Part shown: positions 44,336-53,827 of the stretch, one piece after another
Layout: each line of letters opens with the position of its first letter
Position numbering within the stretch: the first letter of the stretch is position 1
NCBI GenBank assembly: GCA_963558185.1
Contig: CAUWFE010000006.1
Location: forward strand, 5,960 to 69,959
Reading direction: 5' to 3'
Origin: UMGS1663 sp963558185
Lineage (GTDB): Bacteria > Bacillota > Clostridia > TANB77 > CAG-508
Length of the DNA: 64,000 nt
The notes under the pieces: generated by a model
Seen by the model: the letters and a program-made list of their open reading frames with translations, nothing else
What the model was told of the DNA's origin: nothing
Databases searched by the model: none
Made by a program: the position numbers and the translations under genes

Positions 44336-44899
44336 TTACAAATGTAATTTTCTTTTTATTCCTTCTTTTATATCTTTATGGCATAATATTATAAATACTA
44401 TACAATTTAAAATTGATATTCCAAGTGCTATATATGTTAATAGTTTATCTTTTACTAACTTTTCTGTAATGAACAATATGGGTAAATAACTTATTAAACA
44501 GATTAAAATTTGATAAATTACATATTTTATATATTTTTTTCTGCTTAATATTGTTAATATTAACATAATTGTATTTGCTGTTATAATTATAATTGGAATA
44601 GCAATGTTAAAAGACCACTTATAAAATCCTGTAAAATAGTCTATAACTACTAACAATGCTGAAACTGATATCATTTGTAAAAACACATAACTTGCAACAT
44701 TTTGACAGGTTTTTATAGAATATATTGTTATTACCCATGTGTATATAAAACATGCTATTACTATTATTGACCAATTATTTTGAGGAGTTACAATTTTTTG
44801 TATTACAAATAGAAAGATGCAAATAAATATTGATATTATTATTCCTGTTTGCATTATTTTTTTGCCTTTTTTAGCATTAATTTTTTTAGGGTATAACAT
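44336..44899 (-). CDS. Polytopic membrane protein (DUF6320-like)
   Basis: 187 residues with six hydrophobic helices and a KIMQ-type basic N-terminus. It shares its first base with the last base of the acetyltransferase-like gene (TAATG junction), so translation is coupled. This order of alpha/beta hydrolase, alcohol acetyltransferase-like protein and small polytopic protein recurs in Clostridia. The function is unknown; a lipid- or envelope-modifying role is inferred. Confidence 0.65.
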   Translation of the reverse strand: MLYPKKINAKKGKKIMQTGIIISIFICIFLFVIQKIVTPQNNWSIIVIACFIYTWVITIYSIKTCQNVASYVFLQMISVSALLVVIDYFTGFYKWSFNIAIPIIIITANTIMLILTILSRKKYIKYVIYQILICLISYLPILFITEKLVKDKLLTYIALGISILNCIVFIILCHKDIKEGIKRKLHL

Positions 44900-46188
44900 T
44901 ATTCTTCCCCCTTTTCATTATTTATATCTAGCACTCCATTGCTTTGCCTATATATTTCTATCCCTTGAGCTTTTATAAAATTATAAAATGTATTTTCTAT
45001 TTTTGTATCTTCTATTATTCCTGTAAAGGTAAATGCTAGCTTATTATTAAATGTACATGCTGAACATTTTATTTTTTCAACTGGTTCTGGTGCTATCATG
45101 AATAAAAACTCATCTATATAATTTTGATATTTTCCTATAATTCCCATTCTTCCTATGTTAGAAAATGTAATAGTCGTGTATTTTCTAATTTCTATATATC
45201 CAATTCTTACAAATATCTTTTTTAATATAAGTGGTATTCCTTTTATAAATGCATTTGTTCCTATTTTTACATTTGCAGACATAGTTTTTGTTATTTCTTC
45301 TAGTTCTAATTTTTGTGTAAAATCTTGTTTTACAAATTCTAAAATTTCTTCAAATGTACTTAAATTTTTCATTTGTGCTTCTACTGTTATATAAGAAAAA
45401 AAGTTTGACATTGTAGATGAATTAAAATATTTTTTTAAATTAACTGGTATGCAAACTTTTATTGGCTTTTTTCCATTATTTAGCTTATAATTTGCTTCAT
45501 AAATTGAATATATTAGCACTGCTGTTAAATACATTGTAACTGTTACTTGCTTTTTTCTGCATAATTCTTTTAATTGTTCAAAATTAATAATTTCATGTAT
45601 TGTGCTTATTGCACCTAATGCAATTTTTCTTCCTTTTAGTATATATGCTTTTTTTGATGATGCATTTGATTTTGCTTTTTTATTATAATTTTTTATATAG
45701 CTATCTTCTTCATTATATTCTGCTTTTTTAATTGTTCTTATTTCTTCTGTAAATTCTACTGGATGACTAAGTTCTATATAATGATATATTATTTCTTTAA
45801 AAAAATTAGTTGCACTGTTTCCGTCCGTTAAAGCATGGTTTATATCGATATTTATTTTTTCGTCAAAATATGTTACTTTAAATAGATATTGTGCATTTGT
45901 GAATGGATCTATATATTTACATGGATAATTTGATTCTTTTTCTATTATTGGTTCTTTTGAATTTTCTTCTAAATAATACCAGAATAAACCAGCTTTTAAC
46001 CTAACTTTAAAAAATGGATATATTTGTAGTGCTTTTTGTACTGCCTGTTTTAAAATTTTAGGTGATACTTTTTCTTTTAACACACATGAAATACGAAACA
46101 CTGTACTATATTTTTTACTTACTGATAGTGGAAAAATTTTAGCTGAATTATCTAATTTTCTCCAATATAAATTTTCTTTTTCTTCCAT
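44899..46188 (-). CDS. Alcohol acetyltransferase/condensation-domain-like protein
   Basis: 429 residues of the BAHD/condensation fold with catalytic H118-A-L-T-D122-G (HxxxDG) and a C-terminal half with KVCIPVNLKKYFNSSTMSNF. Such enzymes transfer acyl groups from thioesters to alcohols or amines. It lies between an alpha/beta hydrolase gene (upstream) and a polytopic membrane-protein gene (downstream). The acyl donor and acceptor are unknown. Confidence 0.78.
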   Translation of the reverse strand: MEEKENLYWRKLDNSAKIFPLSVSKKYSTVFRISCVLKEKVSPKILKQAVQKALQIYPFFKVRLKAGLFWYYLEENSKEPIIEKESNYPCKYIDPFTNAQYLFKVTYFDEKINIDINHALTDGNSATNFFKEIIYHYIELSHPVEFTEEIRTIKKAEYNEEDSYIKNYNKKAKSNASSKKAYILKGRKIALGAISTIHEIINFEQLKELCRKKQVTVTMYLTAVLIYSIYEANYKLNNGKKPIKVCIPVNLKKYFNSSTMSNFFSYITVEAQMKNLSTFEEILEFVKQDFTQKLELEEITKTMSANVKIGTNAFIKGIPLILKKIFVRIGYIEIRKYTTITFSNIGRMGIIGKYQNYIDEFLFMIAPEPVEKIKCSACTFNNKLAFTFTGIIEDTKIENTFYNFIKAQGIEIYRQSNGVLDINNEKGEE

Positions 46189-46204
46189 ATTTTCCTCTTT
46201 TCTA

Positions 46205-47080
46205 TTATAGAATTGGTGTTTTTTGTATTTGCTCTATTAAATCTTGATATTCTTTTTTAGCTTCTTCTTTTTCGTCTATTAGCCATATATGAGATTTTTC
46301 TGTATATTCTTTTATTATTATATTATTATTTTTTTTAACTAATTCATGGACATCTGGATTTAATATATCATTTGTGCCTGTGAATATTGTAATATTTTTT
46401 AAGTTTTCTACATTACCATAAAGTGGACTTATTAAATAATTTTTTAGTTCTTGTTCATTCCCATTTGCATATGCTATACCTGCTATTTTTAAGGTTTCTT
46501 TTTTTAGTTTTTTGTCTTTATTTTGTACTTCATCAATTTTTGAATTTTGTAATGTTACATCTAGCCAAGGCGAAATAAGAATTATTTGGTTAGGCTGAAT
46601 TATTTCTTGTTTTTGTAAATTTTCACATAATGCTAATGCCATTCCACCTCCTGCTGAATCTCCCATTACTATTATGTTTTTACTTTCTACTTTTTGTATC
46701 ATTTTTTTGTATATTGGCTCTATCATGTTAAAAACATCTTTATAATTATATTTTGGTGTTAATGGATAGTCTGGTAATACTACTGTTGCTCCTGTATCTT
46801 GCACTACGCTTTGTATAAAATTCCAATGATTTTTACTCATCTCAGCTACATAGGCTCCACCATGTAAATAAAAGATAAGTGTATCACTTGTTTTTTCTCG
46901 TTTTGGTGAAATTATAAAAACTGTTCTATTTTCATATTGTTGTTGTTTTATATTACATGTTTGTACTAATTCTTTTGTTGGTGTGGAATGTATATCTGAT
47001 AAGAAAAAGTGCAATACTATTGCTAATGCTAATGCAATAATTAATGTTACACTTGTAAGTATAATATATCTTTTTTTCAT
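46205..47080 (-). CDS. Membrane-anchored alpha/beta hydrolase (HSL/acetyl-esterase family)
   Basis: 291 residues from the ATG at 47080, which follows GGAG; the in-frame ATG 15 nt upstream sits in that ribosome binding site. One N-terminal helix anchors the protein with the catalytic domain outside. Oxyanion-hole motif LHGGAYV, nucleophile elbow GDSAGGGMA, late Asp in TGTNDILNPD and His in KSHIWLI complete the triad. First gene of the acyltransfer operon; it may remove or turn over the groups the next enzyme adds (inference). Confidence 0.82.
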   Translation of the reverse strand: MKKRYIILTSVTLIIALALAIVLHFFLSDIHSTPTKELVQTCNIKQQQYENRTVFIISPKREKTSDTLIFYLHGGAYVAEMSKNHWNFIQSVVQDTGATVVLPDYPLTPKYNYKDVFNMIEPIYKKMIQKVESKNIIVMGDSAGGGMALALCENLQKQEIIQPNQIILISPWLDVTLQNSKIDEVQNKDKKLKKETLKIAGIAYANGNEQELKNYLISPLYGNVENLKNITIFTGTNDILNPDVHELVKKNNNIIIKEYTEKSHIWLIDEKEEAKKEYQDLIEQIQKTPIL

Positions 47081-47211
47081 AAAATTTCTCTCCATTTCAT
47101 TTAAATTATATCATAGTTAATATTAACTTTCAAAGCTTTTAGTCTTTCAATTTTGTAATATTTCTTTCATTTTTTTACATTTTATGTTAAAATAATAACT
47201 GGAGGGTAAAT

Positions 47212-47727
47212 ATGAAAAAAGTTTTTTCTAAAGTAGAAGCTATTAAGAGAACTGAAAAAATAGTTTCTGAAATTAAAGAAAATGATATAGAATTTTATAA
47301 TATTATTAAAGACATAATTAATAATCCTACTGTGCGTGAGATGATTAATTATCGTCAACATTATAATACTAGTACTTTTGAGCATTGTTTAGATGTTTCT
47401 TATGTTAGTTATCGTTTTTGCAAAAAGCATAATCTTGATTATAAATCAATGGCTAGGGCAGCTATGCTACATGATTTATTTTTATATGACTGGCGTAAGA
47501 GTCAACGTGATGTTGAAATAGAGGGCTTGCATGCATTTGCACATCCTAAAATTGCACTTAAAAATGCTTCTAAAATATTTGATTTAAATAATAAAGAACA
47601 AGATATTATAGTAAAACATATGTGGCCTGTTACTTTGTCATTACCAAAATATAAAGAATCTTTTGTAATTACTTTTGCCGATAAATATAGTGCTTTGAAG
47701 GAATCTTTTAATTATTATTTTAAATAA
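47212..47727 (+). CDS. HD-domain hydrolase
   Basis: 171 residues. Metal-binding pattern: His in TSTFEHCLDVSYVSY, the HD pair in AAMLHDLFLYDW, His in HAFAHPKIAL and a late Asp in ITFADKYSALKE. The family contains nucleotide phosphohydrolases and phosphodiesterases. The start follows GGAGGG. It is the only rightward gene in this part, with a terminator at 47794-47816. Confidence 0.82.
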   Translation: MKKVFSKVEAIKRTEKIVSEIKENDIEFYNIIKDIINNPTVREMINYRQHYNTSTFEHCLDVSYVSYRFCKKHNLDYKSMARAAMLHDLFLYDWRKSQRDVEIEGLHAFAHPKIALKNASKIFDLNNKEQDIIVKHMWPVTLSLPKYKESFVITFADKYSALKESFNYYFK

Positions 47728-47793
47728 TTTTGTAAATATGTTTAATATAAATAATTCAACTTTTAAAAAATTTCTTATGCTATAAATTATTAG

Positions 47794-47816
47794 AGCTGCT
47801 TAAAAAGCAGCTTTTT
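47794..47816 (+). terminator. Terminator of the HD-domain gene
   Basis: AGCTGCTT and AAGCAGCT with a 3-nt loop and a T-run. It probably works in both directions, as the next gene ends at 47830 on the other strand. Confidence 0.88.
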
Positions 47817-47829
47817 ATTGAAATGATAT

Positions 47830-48228
47830 TTAAAATATATTTTTTAATTGTAATGCAAATTTTTGCTTTATATGTTCTAATATAAATATACTATTTTCTA
47901 CGTTTGGGACAGCCTGTTCATACTGTTTTGTTTCTAAATTTGCTTTTATATAGTTAAATTCGGTTTCTACCTTTTCTAATTCGTCGTGTTCTATAAAATA
48001 TGTCAATTTTTCATATCTATTTTTCCAATTTTCTAATAGTTTATTAAATTCTTTTATTAAATTTTCATCATCATTATTATTTTCTATTGTATTTAATATA
48101 TCCGTTTTTAAATGTTCTAATTGCTGTTGTAAATCTTCTACACTTTCATTGTTATAGTTTTGCGTTATTGAATTAAGTACTAATATAAATATAGCAATTA
48201 TGATACACGTTATTATTTCTTTTTTCAT
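47830..48228 (-). CDS. DUF4363-family protein
   Basis: 132 residues from the ATG at 48228 (AAGGAG upstream; a longer ORF from 48255 overlaps the previous gene). One N-terminal helix anchors a helical extracytoplasmic domain with LENWKNRYEKLTYFIEHDEL, the DUF4363 pattern. It follows the DUF421 gene by 5 nt, an arrangement that recurs in clostridia. The function is unknown. Confidence 0.78.
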   Translation of the reverse strand: MKKEIITCIIIAIFILVLNSITQNYNNESVEDLQQQLEHLKTDILNTIENNNDDENLIKEFNKLLENWKNRYEKLTYFIEHDELEKVETEFNYIKANLETKQYEQAVPNVENSIFILEHIKQKFALQLKNIF

Positions 48229-48233
48229 TTTGT

Positions 48234-48905
48234 TTAAACTCCTTTTCCCTGACAAAAGAAATTTCCTTTTCCATCTATTGTTGCAATTAATACTTGTTCT
48301 GGTTTAAGATTAAATTTTTTTACTTCTTCACATAGCCATTGATAATTTTTTTCTAACTTTTCTAAATTTTCTTTCATTATTTTTCCATCTACTATTAAGT
48401 CATATGAAATTCCTTCATATTCTGGCATAATATTAAAGTCTTCTGGTATTGTATTTCTTTTATTTGGTTTTTGAATAACTGTTACTTGTCCACTGGTTTC
48501 TAGTATTGCATATTCAACATCTCCTATGTTAAATATATTGTTTGAGCGTAACCTTTCTTCAAGTTCATTTATTGTAAATCTTTCTTTTTTCATATTATTT
48601 TCATCTATTTTTCCTCTATATATTAATATTGTAGGTTTACCACATATTATTTCTCTTGCTTTTACGCTTTTGATATTAATAATTGAAATTATTAAGTGCA
48701 TTACTAGAAGTCCTAACATTGGTATTATTCCATTAAATATTGGTATTCCTGGTTCTGCCATTGGAACTGTTGATAAATCTGCTATCATTATGGATATTGC
48801 AAGTTCAAATGGCTGTAATTGTCCAATTTCTCTTTTTCCCATGAATCTCATAACTATTAATACAATAATATATAATATAATTGCTCTAAAAAAAGTTAAT
48901 AACAT
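48234..48905 (-). CDS. DUF421 (YetF-type) membrane protein
   Basis: 223 residues. Three N-terminal helices with IVLIVMRFMGKREIGQLQPF and the ELAISIMIADLSTVPMAEPG block, followed by the cytoplasmic domain containing GKPTILIYRGKIDENNMKK. These are diagnostic for the YetF/DUF421 family. Family members occur in sporulators and some are linked to spore germination or membrane stress, but the role is not settled. Confidence 0.88.
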   Translation of the reverse strand: MLLTFFRAIILYIIVLIVMRFMGKREIGQLQPFELAISIMIADLSTVPMAEPGIPIFNGIIPMLGLLVMHLIISIINIKSVKAREIICGKPTILIYRGKIDENNMKKERFTINELEERLRSNNIFNIGDVEYAILETSGQVTVIQKPNKRNTIPEDFNIMPEYEGISYDLIVDGKIMKENLEKLEKNYQWLCEEVKKFNLKPEQVLIATIDGKGNFFCQGKGV

Positions 48906-49046
48906 AATAATCTCCTCAATTGATATTCTCTACGCTTTTATAAATTTTATTCATTTTTTGAATAAGAAAAACTTTTTTGTTCATAATAAGTGTATAAAAT
49001 CTTTTTTCTTTAAAAGACTATTTGAAAATTAAAGGAGGATTTTACT

Positions 49047-49427
49047 ATGTCTAGTCATCAAATGACGAATGACAAAACTTCTCAAGGTTCTAGCACTGTA
49101 TGGCAAGTTATTGGTAGATTAGTTACTGCTGCTATAGTTCTTGCTGTTACTGCTTTTTTCACACCAGGTTTTCAAATTAATAATATTTGGGCTTTAGCTA
49201 TTGCTACTATTGTTCTTGCAGCAATAGATTATCTTATTATTAAATTTACTGGATTACATGCTAGTCCTTTTGGTAGAGGTTTTGTAGGTTTTGTTCTTTC
49301 TGCTGTTACTCTATATGTTGTACAATTTTTTGTAGCAGGATATTCTATTTCATGGCTTGCTGCTATTATTGGTGCTTTAATCTATGGAGTAGTAGATTAT
49401 TTCTTGCCAGGGGAACAAAGTATGTAA
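49047..49427 (+). CDS. Phage-holin-like (PF04020-type) membrane protein
   Basis: 126 residues, four helices, with GRGFVGFVLSAVTLYVVQFF and LIYGVVDYFLPGE. This matches the Phage_holin_4_2 family, which is common in Firmicute chromosomes and usually not phage-borne. The start follows AGGAGG. Single-gene unit with a strong terminator; no other phage genes are nearby. Confidence 0.75.
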   Translation: MSSHQMTNDKTSQGSSTVWQVIGRLVTAAIVLAVTAFFTPGFQINNIWALAIATIVLAAIDYLIIKFTGLHASPFGRGFVGFVLSAVTLYVVQFFVAGYSISWLAAIIGALIYGVVDYFLPGEQSM

Positions 49428-49439
49428 CTTTTTAATTCA

Positions 49440-49487
49440 AAAAAAGAATCATTGAATTATTTTTTTCTTTCAATGATTCTTTTTTTA
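49440..49487 (+). terminator. Terminator of the holin-like gene
   Basis: AAAGAATCATTGAA and TTCAATGATTCTTT with a T-run on both sides. Confidence 0.88.
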
Positions 49488-49499
49488 TTAGCTACTTTA

Positions 49500-49560
49500 T
49501 ATTTTTTCAAAATACTTTGAAATATATGCTTTGAGCAAAATACTAAATGTTGATATTTAA
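49500..49560. repeat. Fragment related to the 53.5-kb palindromic element
   Basis: Contains CTTTGAAATATATGCTTT, an 18-mer that also occurs (on the other strand) in the right arm of the element at 53452-53716. The following AAAATNNNNAATGTT stretch is similar to the left arm. Confidence 0.5.
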
Positions 49561-51047
49561 TATGTACATATATACATTGTGTCATCTTTAAATACTATTT
49601 GTTCTGGTGAATATGCGTCCCAATCTTTATTTGCAAAATATTCATTGTAAATTGCCTCTTTCATTGGTACTTTTTCAAATTTTCTATTACAATAATAGTT
49701 CAATGCTTCTATTATACAAAAATAATTATCAAATGCTCTTTGGCTAAATGATGAATATTTAAAATCCCAGCCATAATGAAAATCTCTATGATTTTTATCT
49801 CTATAATATGCCACTTTTGTTATTTTATTATTTGTATTTTTTTCATAACTTTCTATTTGATATTTTATTGTTTTTCCTATATTTTCATCAATTTTGTTTG
49901 TTGCTATATGTGTGGAAAATATTTGAATTACATGTATACTATTCCAAACAAAGAATGCTATAGTTAATATTATTACTAAATTTTCTATAATACTATTTTT
50001 TTCTGTTATTGATAATATATATATTATTGATAGTCCTACAATAGCACCTATAGACATAGACATTCGTGGTTCTAAAGACATTGATGATAAGAATATAAGT
50101 GGTACTATACATATTCCAAAAGCTCCTATTAAAAATACTATATATCTTATTAAATTTTTAACAGTTTTTTTATTAAAAAATATTAGAATCGTTGTAATTC
50201 CAATACTTACTAGTATTGTACCTTTTGGCCATAAGTTAAATTGATTTACTATTGCTATTTCTAAAATATGTATAAAGTATTTTTGAATTTGTATAATCTT
50301 ACTAACAATATTTGGCTTTATTCTTGTTTGCTCAGAATTTATCATTAAATTACATATATATATTCCTGCTATGTTTATTAAATATGAAATTATAATAATA
50401 CTTGATATTAGTAATATATGTTTAAATTTTTCTTTTATATTTTTATCATTATCTATCAATATCATAAATAATGAAAAACTAAAGAAAAAATTTACTGCTC
50501 CTTGATAACAAAAGGTTGCTAAAATTATCAGTATTAAAGATTTTATGTATCTATATTTTTTTGAGTTTACAAAAACTTTTGTTGCTAATATACATAAAAG
50601 TACACTTAAACACATAATTGGTGCTTCTGCATATAATAAGTATTCTAATGACATACAATTAAAAATAACAATAAATGAACTTGCTAATATTGCCAATTTT
50701 TTTATGTTTGATTCCATCTTTATTTTATTTTTTACAATTTTATACATATAGTAAATTGATAAAGATGTAATTATAACTGCTAATATTTCCATTGCTACTA
50801 TATATATTTCATATGGCAAGTTTAAAATTCCTGCTATATATGTAGCCATTGCAGAGAAAATTCTAGCATCTTTTAGGAAGTATTGTGATGGATATTCAAA
50901 ATATCCTAAATCTATTAAATTATATGTATCTGACGCTATATGCATTTGAATAAGATTGCTACATAACATTGTACATATGAATAGAATTATCATAAATAAC
51001 ATAATTTCTTTTTTATTTTCTCTTATTTTATTTATTATTTTTTCCAT
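49557..51047 (-). CDS. Polytopic membrane glycosyltransferase-like protein (GtrII-type glucosyltransferase domain)
   Basis: 496 residues with about 11 helices. The first outer loop begins HIASDTYNLIDLGYFEYPSQ, an acidic-residue loop typical of polyprenyl-phosphate-sugar-dependent transferases (GT-C fold). The C-terminal soluble part is Tyr/Trp-rich (YYCNRKFEKVPMKEAIYNEY). Probably adds a sugar to a cell-envelope polymer or lipid carrier on the outer face. The donor and acceptor are unknown. Confidence 0.65.
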   Translation of the reverse strand: MEKIINKIRENKKEIMLFMIILFICTMLCSNLIQMHIASDTYNLIDLGYFEYPSQYFLKDARIFSAMATYIAGILNLPYEIYIVAMEILAVIITSLSIYYMYKIVKNKIKMESNIKKLAILASSFIVIFNCMSLEYLLYAEAPIMCLSVLLCILATKVFVNSKKYRYIKSLILIILATFCYQGAVNFFFSFSLFMILIDNDKNIKEKFKHILLISSIIIISYLINIAGIYICNLMINSEQTRIKPNIVSKIIQIQKYFIHILEIAIVNQFNLWPKGTILVSIGITTILIFFNKKTVKNLIRYIVFLIGAFGICIVPLIFLSSMSLEPRMSMSIGAIVGLSIIYILSITEKNSIIENLVIILTIAFFVWNSIHVIQIFSTHIATNKIDENIGKTIKYQIESYEKNTNNKITKVAYYRDKNHRDFHYGWDFKYSSFSQRAFDNYFCIIEALNYYCNRKFEKVPMKEAIYNEYFANKDWDAYSPEQIVFKDDTMYICTY

Positions 51048-51075
51048 TTGTATTCCTCTTTCTATAACTGTGCAA

Positions 51076-51106
51076 AATGGTATATGTTTTTATTCCATAT
51101 ACCATT
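51076..51106 (-). terminator. Terminator after glmU
   Basis: AATGGTATATG and CATATACCATT, 11-bp stem with a 9-nt loop, followed leftward by TTTT. Confidence 0.75.
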
Positions 51107-51121
51107 GTTGTTTTTATATAT

Positions 51122-52388
51122 TTATTTGTTTTTATTCCATCCTTCTTTGTTTGTTTGTCTTTGTCTTGCTATTGCTAAGCTGTCTTCTGGTACATCTTCT
51201 GTAATTGTAGAACCTGCTGCTACAAATGTGTTATTTCCTAATGTAACAGGTGCTACTAAATTAGTATTTGAACCTATAAATGAGTGATTTCCTATAATTG
51301 TTTTACTTTTGTTAAAGCCATCATAATTACATGTAATTGTTCCACAACCTATATTGCATTTTTCTCCTATTTCACAGTCTCCCATATATGAAAGATGTGG
51401 TACTTTGCTTCCTTCTCCTATTATTGCTTTTTTTACTTCTACAAAGCTTCCAATTTTTACTTTATTTGAAATTTTGCATCCTTCTCTAATATATGCATTC
51501 GGTCCTATTTCACAGTCTTCTCCTATTACTACTCCTGATTTTATTGTTGTATTTGGGTGAATTACTGTATCCATTCCTATTTGTACATCATCATATATAT
51601 ATGTATTGTTTATATCTTCTATTGTTACACCTTTTTTCATTAATTCAGTATTTATTCTTAATCTTAAAATTCTTGTTAATATTTCAAGTTGAACTCTATC
51701 ATTTACACCTAATATTTCTGTATTATCTTCTACTATAACTGCTCCTGTTTTTAAACCTTTGTCATTCATAATTTTTATTACATCTGTTAAGTAGTATTCT
51801 CCTTGAATATTATTTGGCTTAATTTCTTTTAATGCTTTTAGTAGTTCTTCTATATCGAAGCAATAAATACCTGCATTTATTTCTTTTATTTCTTTTTGTT
51901 CTTCTGTAGCATCTTTGTGTTCTACTATTCCTTTTATGTTTCCACCTTCATCACGTATTATTCTACCATATCCTGTTGGGTCGTCATAAATAGCTGTTAA
52001 AAGTGTTGCATATTCTTTGTTTTCTGTTGATTTATCTACTAATTTTCTTAATGTTTCTGGTCTAATTATTGGAACATCTCCATTTAATACTAATACTTTT
52101 CCTTTCTTTCCTTCTAAGAAATTAGCTGCTTGCATTACTGCATGCCCTGTTCCTAATTGTTCTTCTTGCATTGCATATTTTACTGAATTTCCTAATACTT
52201 CTTTTATTTCTTCTTTTTGATATCCTACTATTGCAACTATATCATTAATTCCTGCTTTTCCGTGCGTTTTCTACTGCTCTTTTTATTATCTCTTTTCCAT
52301 ATATTTTTTGTACTAATTTTGATTTTTTAGATTTCATTCTAGTTCCTTTTCCTGCTGCCATTACAATTGCGATAACATCGTTTTCCAT
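51122..52388 (-). CDS. glmU: Bifunctional GlmU (UDP-GlcNAc pyrophosphorylase / GlcN-1-P acetyltransferase), expressed through a +1 shift at CGG
   Basis: About 422 residues after joining. From the ATG at 52388 the first 42 codons encode the nucleotide-binding loop AIVMAAGKGTRMKSKKSKL, the hallmark of the pyrophosphorylase. Frame 0 then meets CGG (52260-52262) and stops four codons later. The +1 frame continues GKAGINDIVAIVGYQKEEI, then EEQLGTGHAVMQA, and the left-handed beta-helix acetyltransferase domain to 51122. The internal ATG at 52171 would give a protein without the catalytic loop. GlmU makes UDP-GlcNAc for peptidoglycan and is normally essential and single-copy, so this split gene must be decoded. 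Monocistronic and divergent from the LDH gene. Confidence 0.92.
52259..52262 (-). other. Putative +1 frameshift site (GCA CGG A) in glmU
   Basis: Codon 43 is CGG. The frame-0 continuation is CGG AAA AGC AGG AAT TAA; the +1 frame GGA AAA GCA GGA restores the GlmU sequence. Confidence 0.82.
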
Positions 52389-52542
52389 GTTTATCTCTTC
52401 CTTCCTTTTTGTTATATAATATTTTGTTTTTTATTTCTTGTGATATTTTAGCATATTATACTTTTATTTGCAAGTTGCACTTTACTATCTCATTTTTTTG
52501 ATATATAATGCTTTTATACATAAGATAATGGGAGGGGTTATT

Positions 52543-53436
52543 TTGAATAAAATTGCTATTGTAGGCCTTGGAAATGTTGGTATGGCTTATGCTTATTCCT
52601 TAATGAACCAAAGTTTAGAAATTGAAAAATTGATTTTAATTGATACAAATACTAATAAATTAGAAGGTAAGTGCTCAGATTTAAACCATAGTTTACCTAA
52701 CTTGCCTTGGAATCCTAATATTAATATAGTTATTGGAAATTATGATGATTGCAAAGATGCAGATATTGTTTGTATTACTGCTGGTGTTCCTCAAAATAGT
52801 GTTAAAAATTTTAGAATGGAAGATTTGCAAAAGGCTAATTTAATTTTTAAAGATATTGTTCCTAAAATCCGAGATTCTGGCTTTTCTGGTATTTATTTAG
52901 TTGCTAGTAATCCTTTAGATGTAATGACTTATGTTACGTGGAAATATGCTAAGTGTGATAGTTCTAAGGTTATTGGTTCTGGTACTTTATTAGATACTGC
53001 TAGGTTACATTGTATTTTAGCTGATTTTCTTAAAATAGATTATCAAAAAGTTGATGGTTACGTTTTAGGTGAACATGGTGATACAAGTTTTGTATCTTGG
53101 GATAGTGTTAAACGTAAAAATATTACAGAACTTGAAAAATCATGTATTGAGTCTGCTGTTAGAAAGGCTGGATTTGAAGTAGCAAGTTCTCAAGGTTTTA
53201 CTTGTTATGGTGTTGCTAGTGCATTAACAAGAATCACTAGAGCAATATTGTTAAATGAGCAAGAAACTTTACCTATTTGCACATATCAAGAAGATTACGG
53301 AATTTATATTTCTACTCCTTCTTTGATTGGTAAAAGAGGTGTTATTAAAAGTTCTATTATGCAATTATCTGATTTGGAAAATATGAAATTTATGTATTCT
53401 GTAAATGCAATAAAAACTGCTATTGGGAGTTTGTAA
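52543..53436 (+). CDS. L-lactate dehydrogenase-like NAD-dependent oxidoreductase
   Basis: 297 residues from TTG 52543, placed just after GGGAGGGG; a longer ORF begins at 52468 without a ribosome binding site. Rossmann loop IVGLGNVGMAYAYSL, substrate-loop AGVPQN with the Gln typical of lactate rather than malate dehydrogenase, SNPLDVMTY, and catalytic His in LGEHGDTSF. It would interconvert pyruvate and lactate with NADH. The substrate loop differs slightly from the common QKPGETR form, so a related 2-ketoacid is possible. Confidence 0.85.
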   Translation: MNKIAIVGLGNVGMAYAYSLMNQSLEIEKLILIDTNTNKLEGKCSDLNHSLPNLPWNPNINIVIGNYDDCKDADIVCITAGVPQNSVKNFRMEDLQKANLIFKDIVPKIRDSGFSGIYLVASNPLDVMTYVTWKYAKCDSSKVIGSGTLLDTARLHCILADFLKIDYQKVDGYVLGEHGDTSFVSWDSVKRKNITELEKSCIESAVRKAGFEVASSQGFTCYGVASALTRITRAILLNEQETLPICTYQEDYGIYISTPSLIGKRGVIKSSIMQLSDLENMKFMYSVNAIKTAIGSL

Positions 53437-53451
53437 AAGATTAGCTTTATA

Positions 53452-53716
53452 TATGAAGTTACTATTTAATGTTTTTTTATTATTTTTTATTAGAATGCCT
53501 TGGAATATATGCTTTAAATAAAATGACGAATGTTTATGGAGAAATTTTAGAAATTCTTTGCATTTTATGGAAAGAGTTCACTTTTAGTGGAAGGGTGCCA
53601 TAAAATAAATTAGAATTTCTTAAATTTTGTAGTAAACCTAAAGAATGTAATGAAAAGCATATATTTCAAAGCATTTCTTGCATTAATTTACAGAAAACAT
53701 TAAATAGTAACTATAT
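53452..53716. repeat. 265-bp imperfect palindromic element, MITE-like
   Basis: The two halves are reverse complements along most of their length: GTTACTATTTAATGTTTT at the ends, ATGC-TTGAAATATATGCTTT-like blocks, AAATTTNAGAAATTCT, ATTTTATGG, and a central TTCACTTTTAGTGGAA palindrome. It contains no ORF. It could fold into a long hairpin and may be a non-autonomous mobile element or a structured RNA. No target-site duplication was identified. Confidence 0.65.
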
Positions 53717-53827
53717 GAAAAACATTATATTTATTTTTTATTGATTTTATTACACAGTTCGACAGTCTTTTTGCTTTTTATTTGTTATACTACTACTTAT
53801 TCGCAAATGAAAAGAGGTGTAATAAAG

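Noticed and set aside
49047..49427. Prophage indicated by the holin-like gene
   Set aside because: The family is common in non-phage chromosomes and no other phage gene is present nearby.
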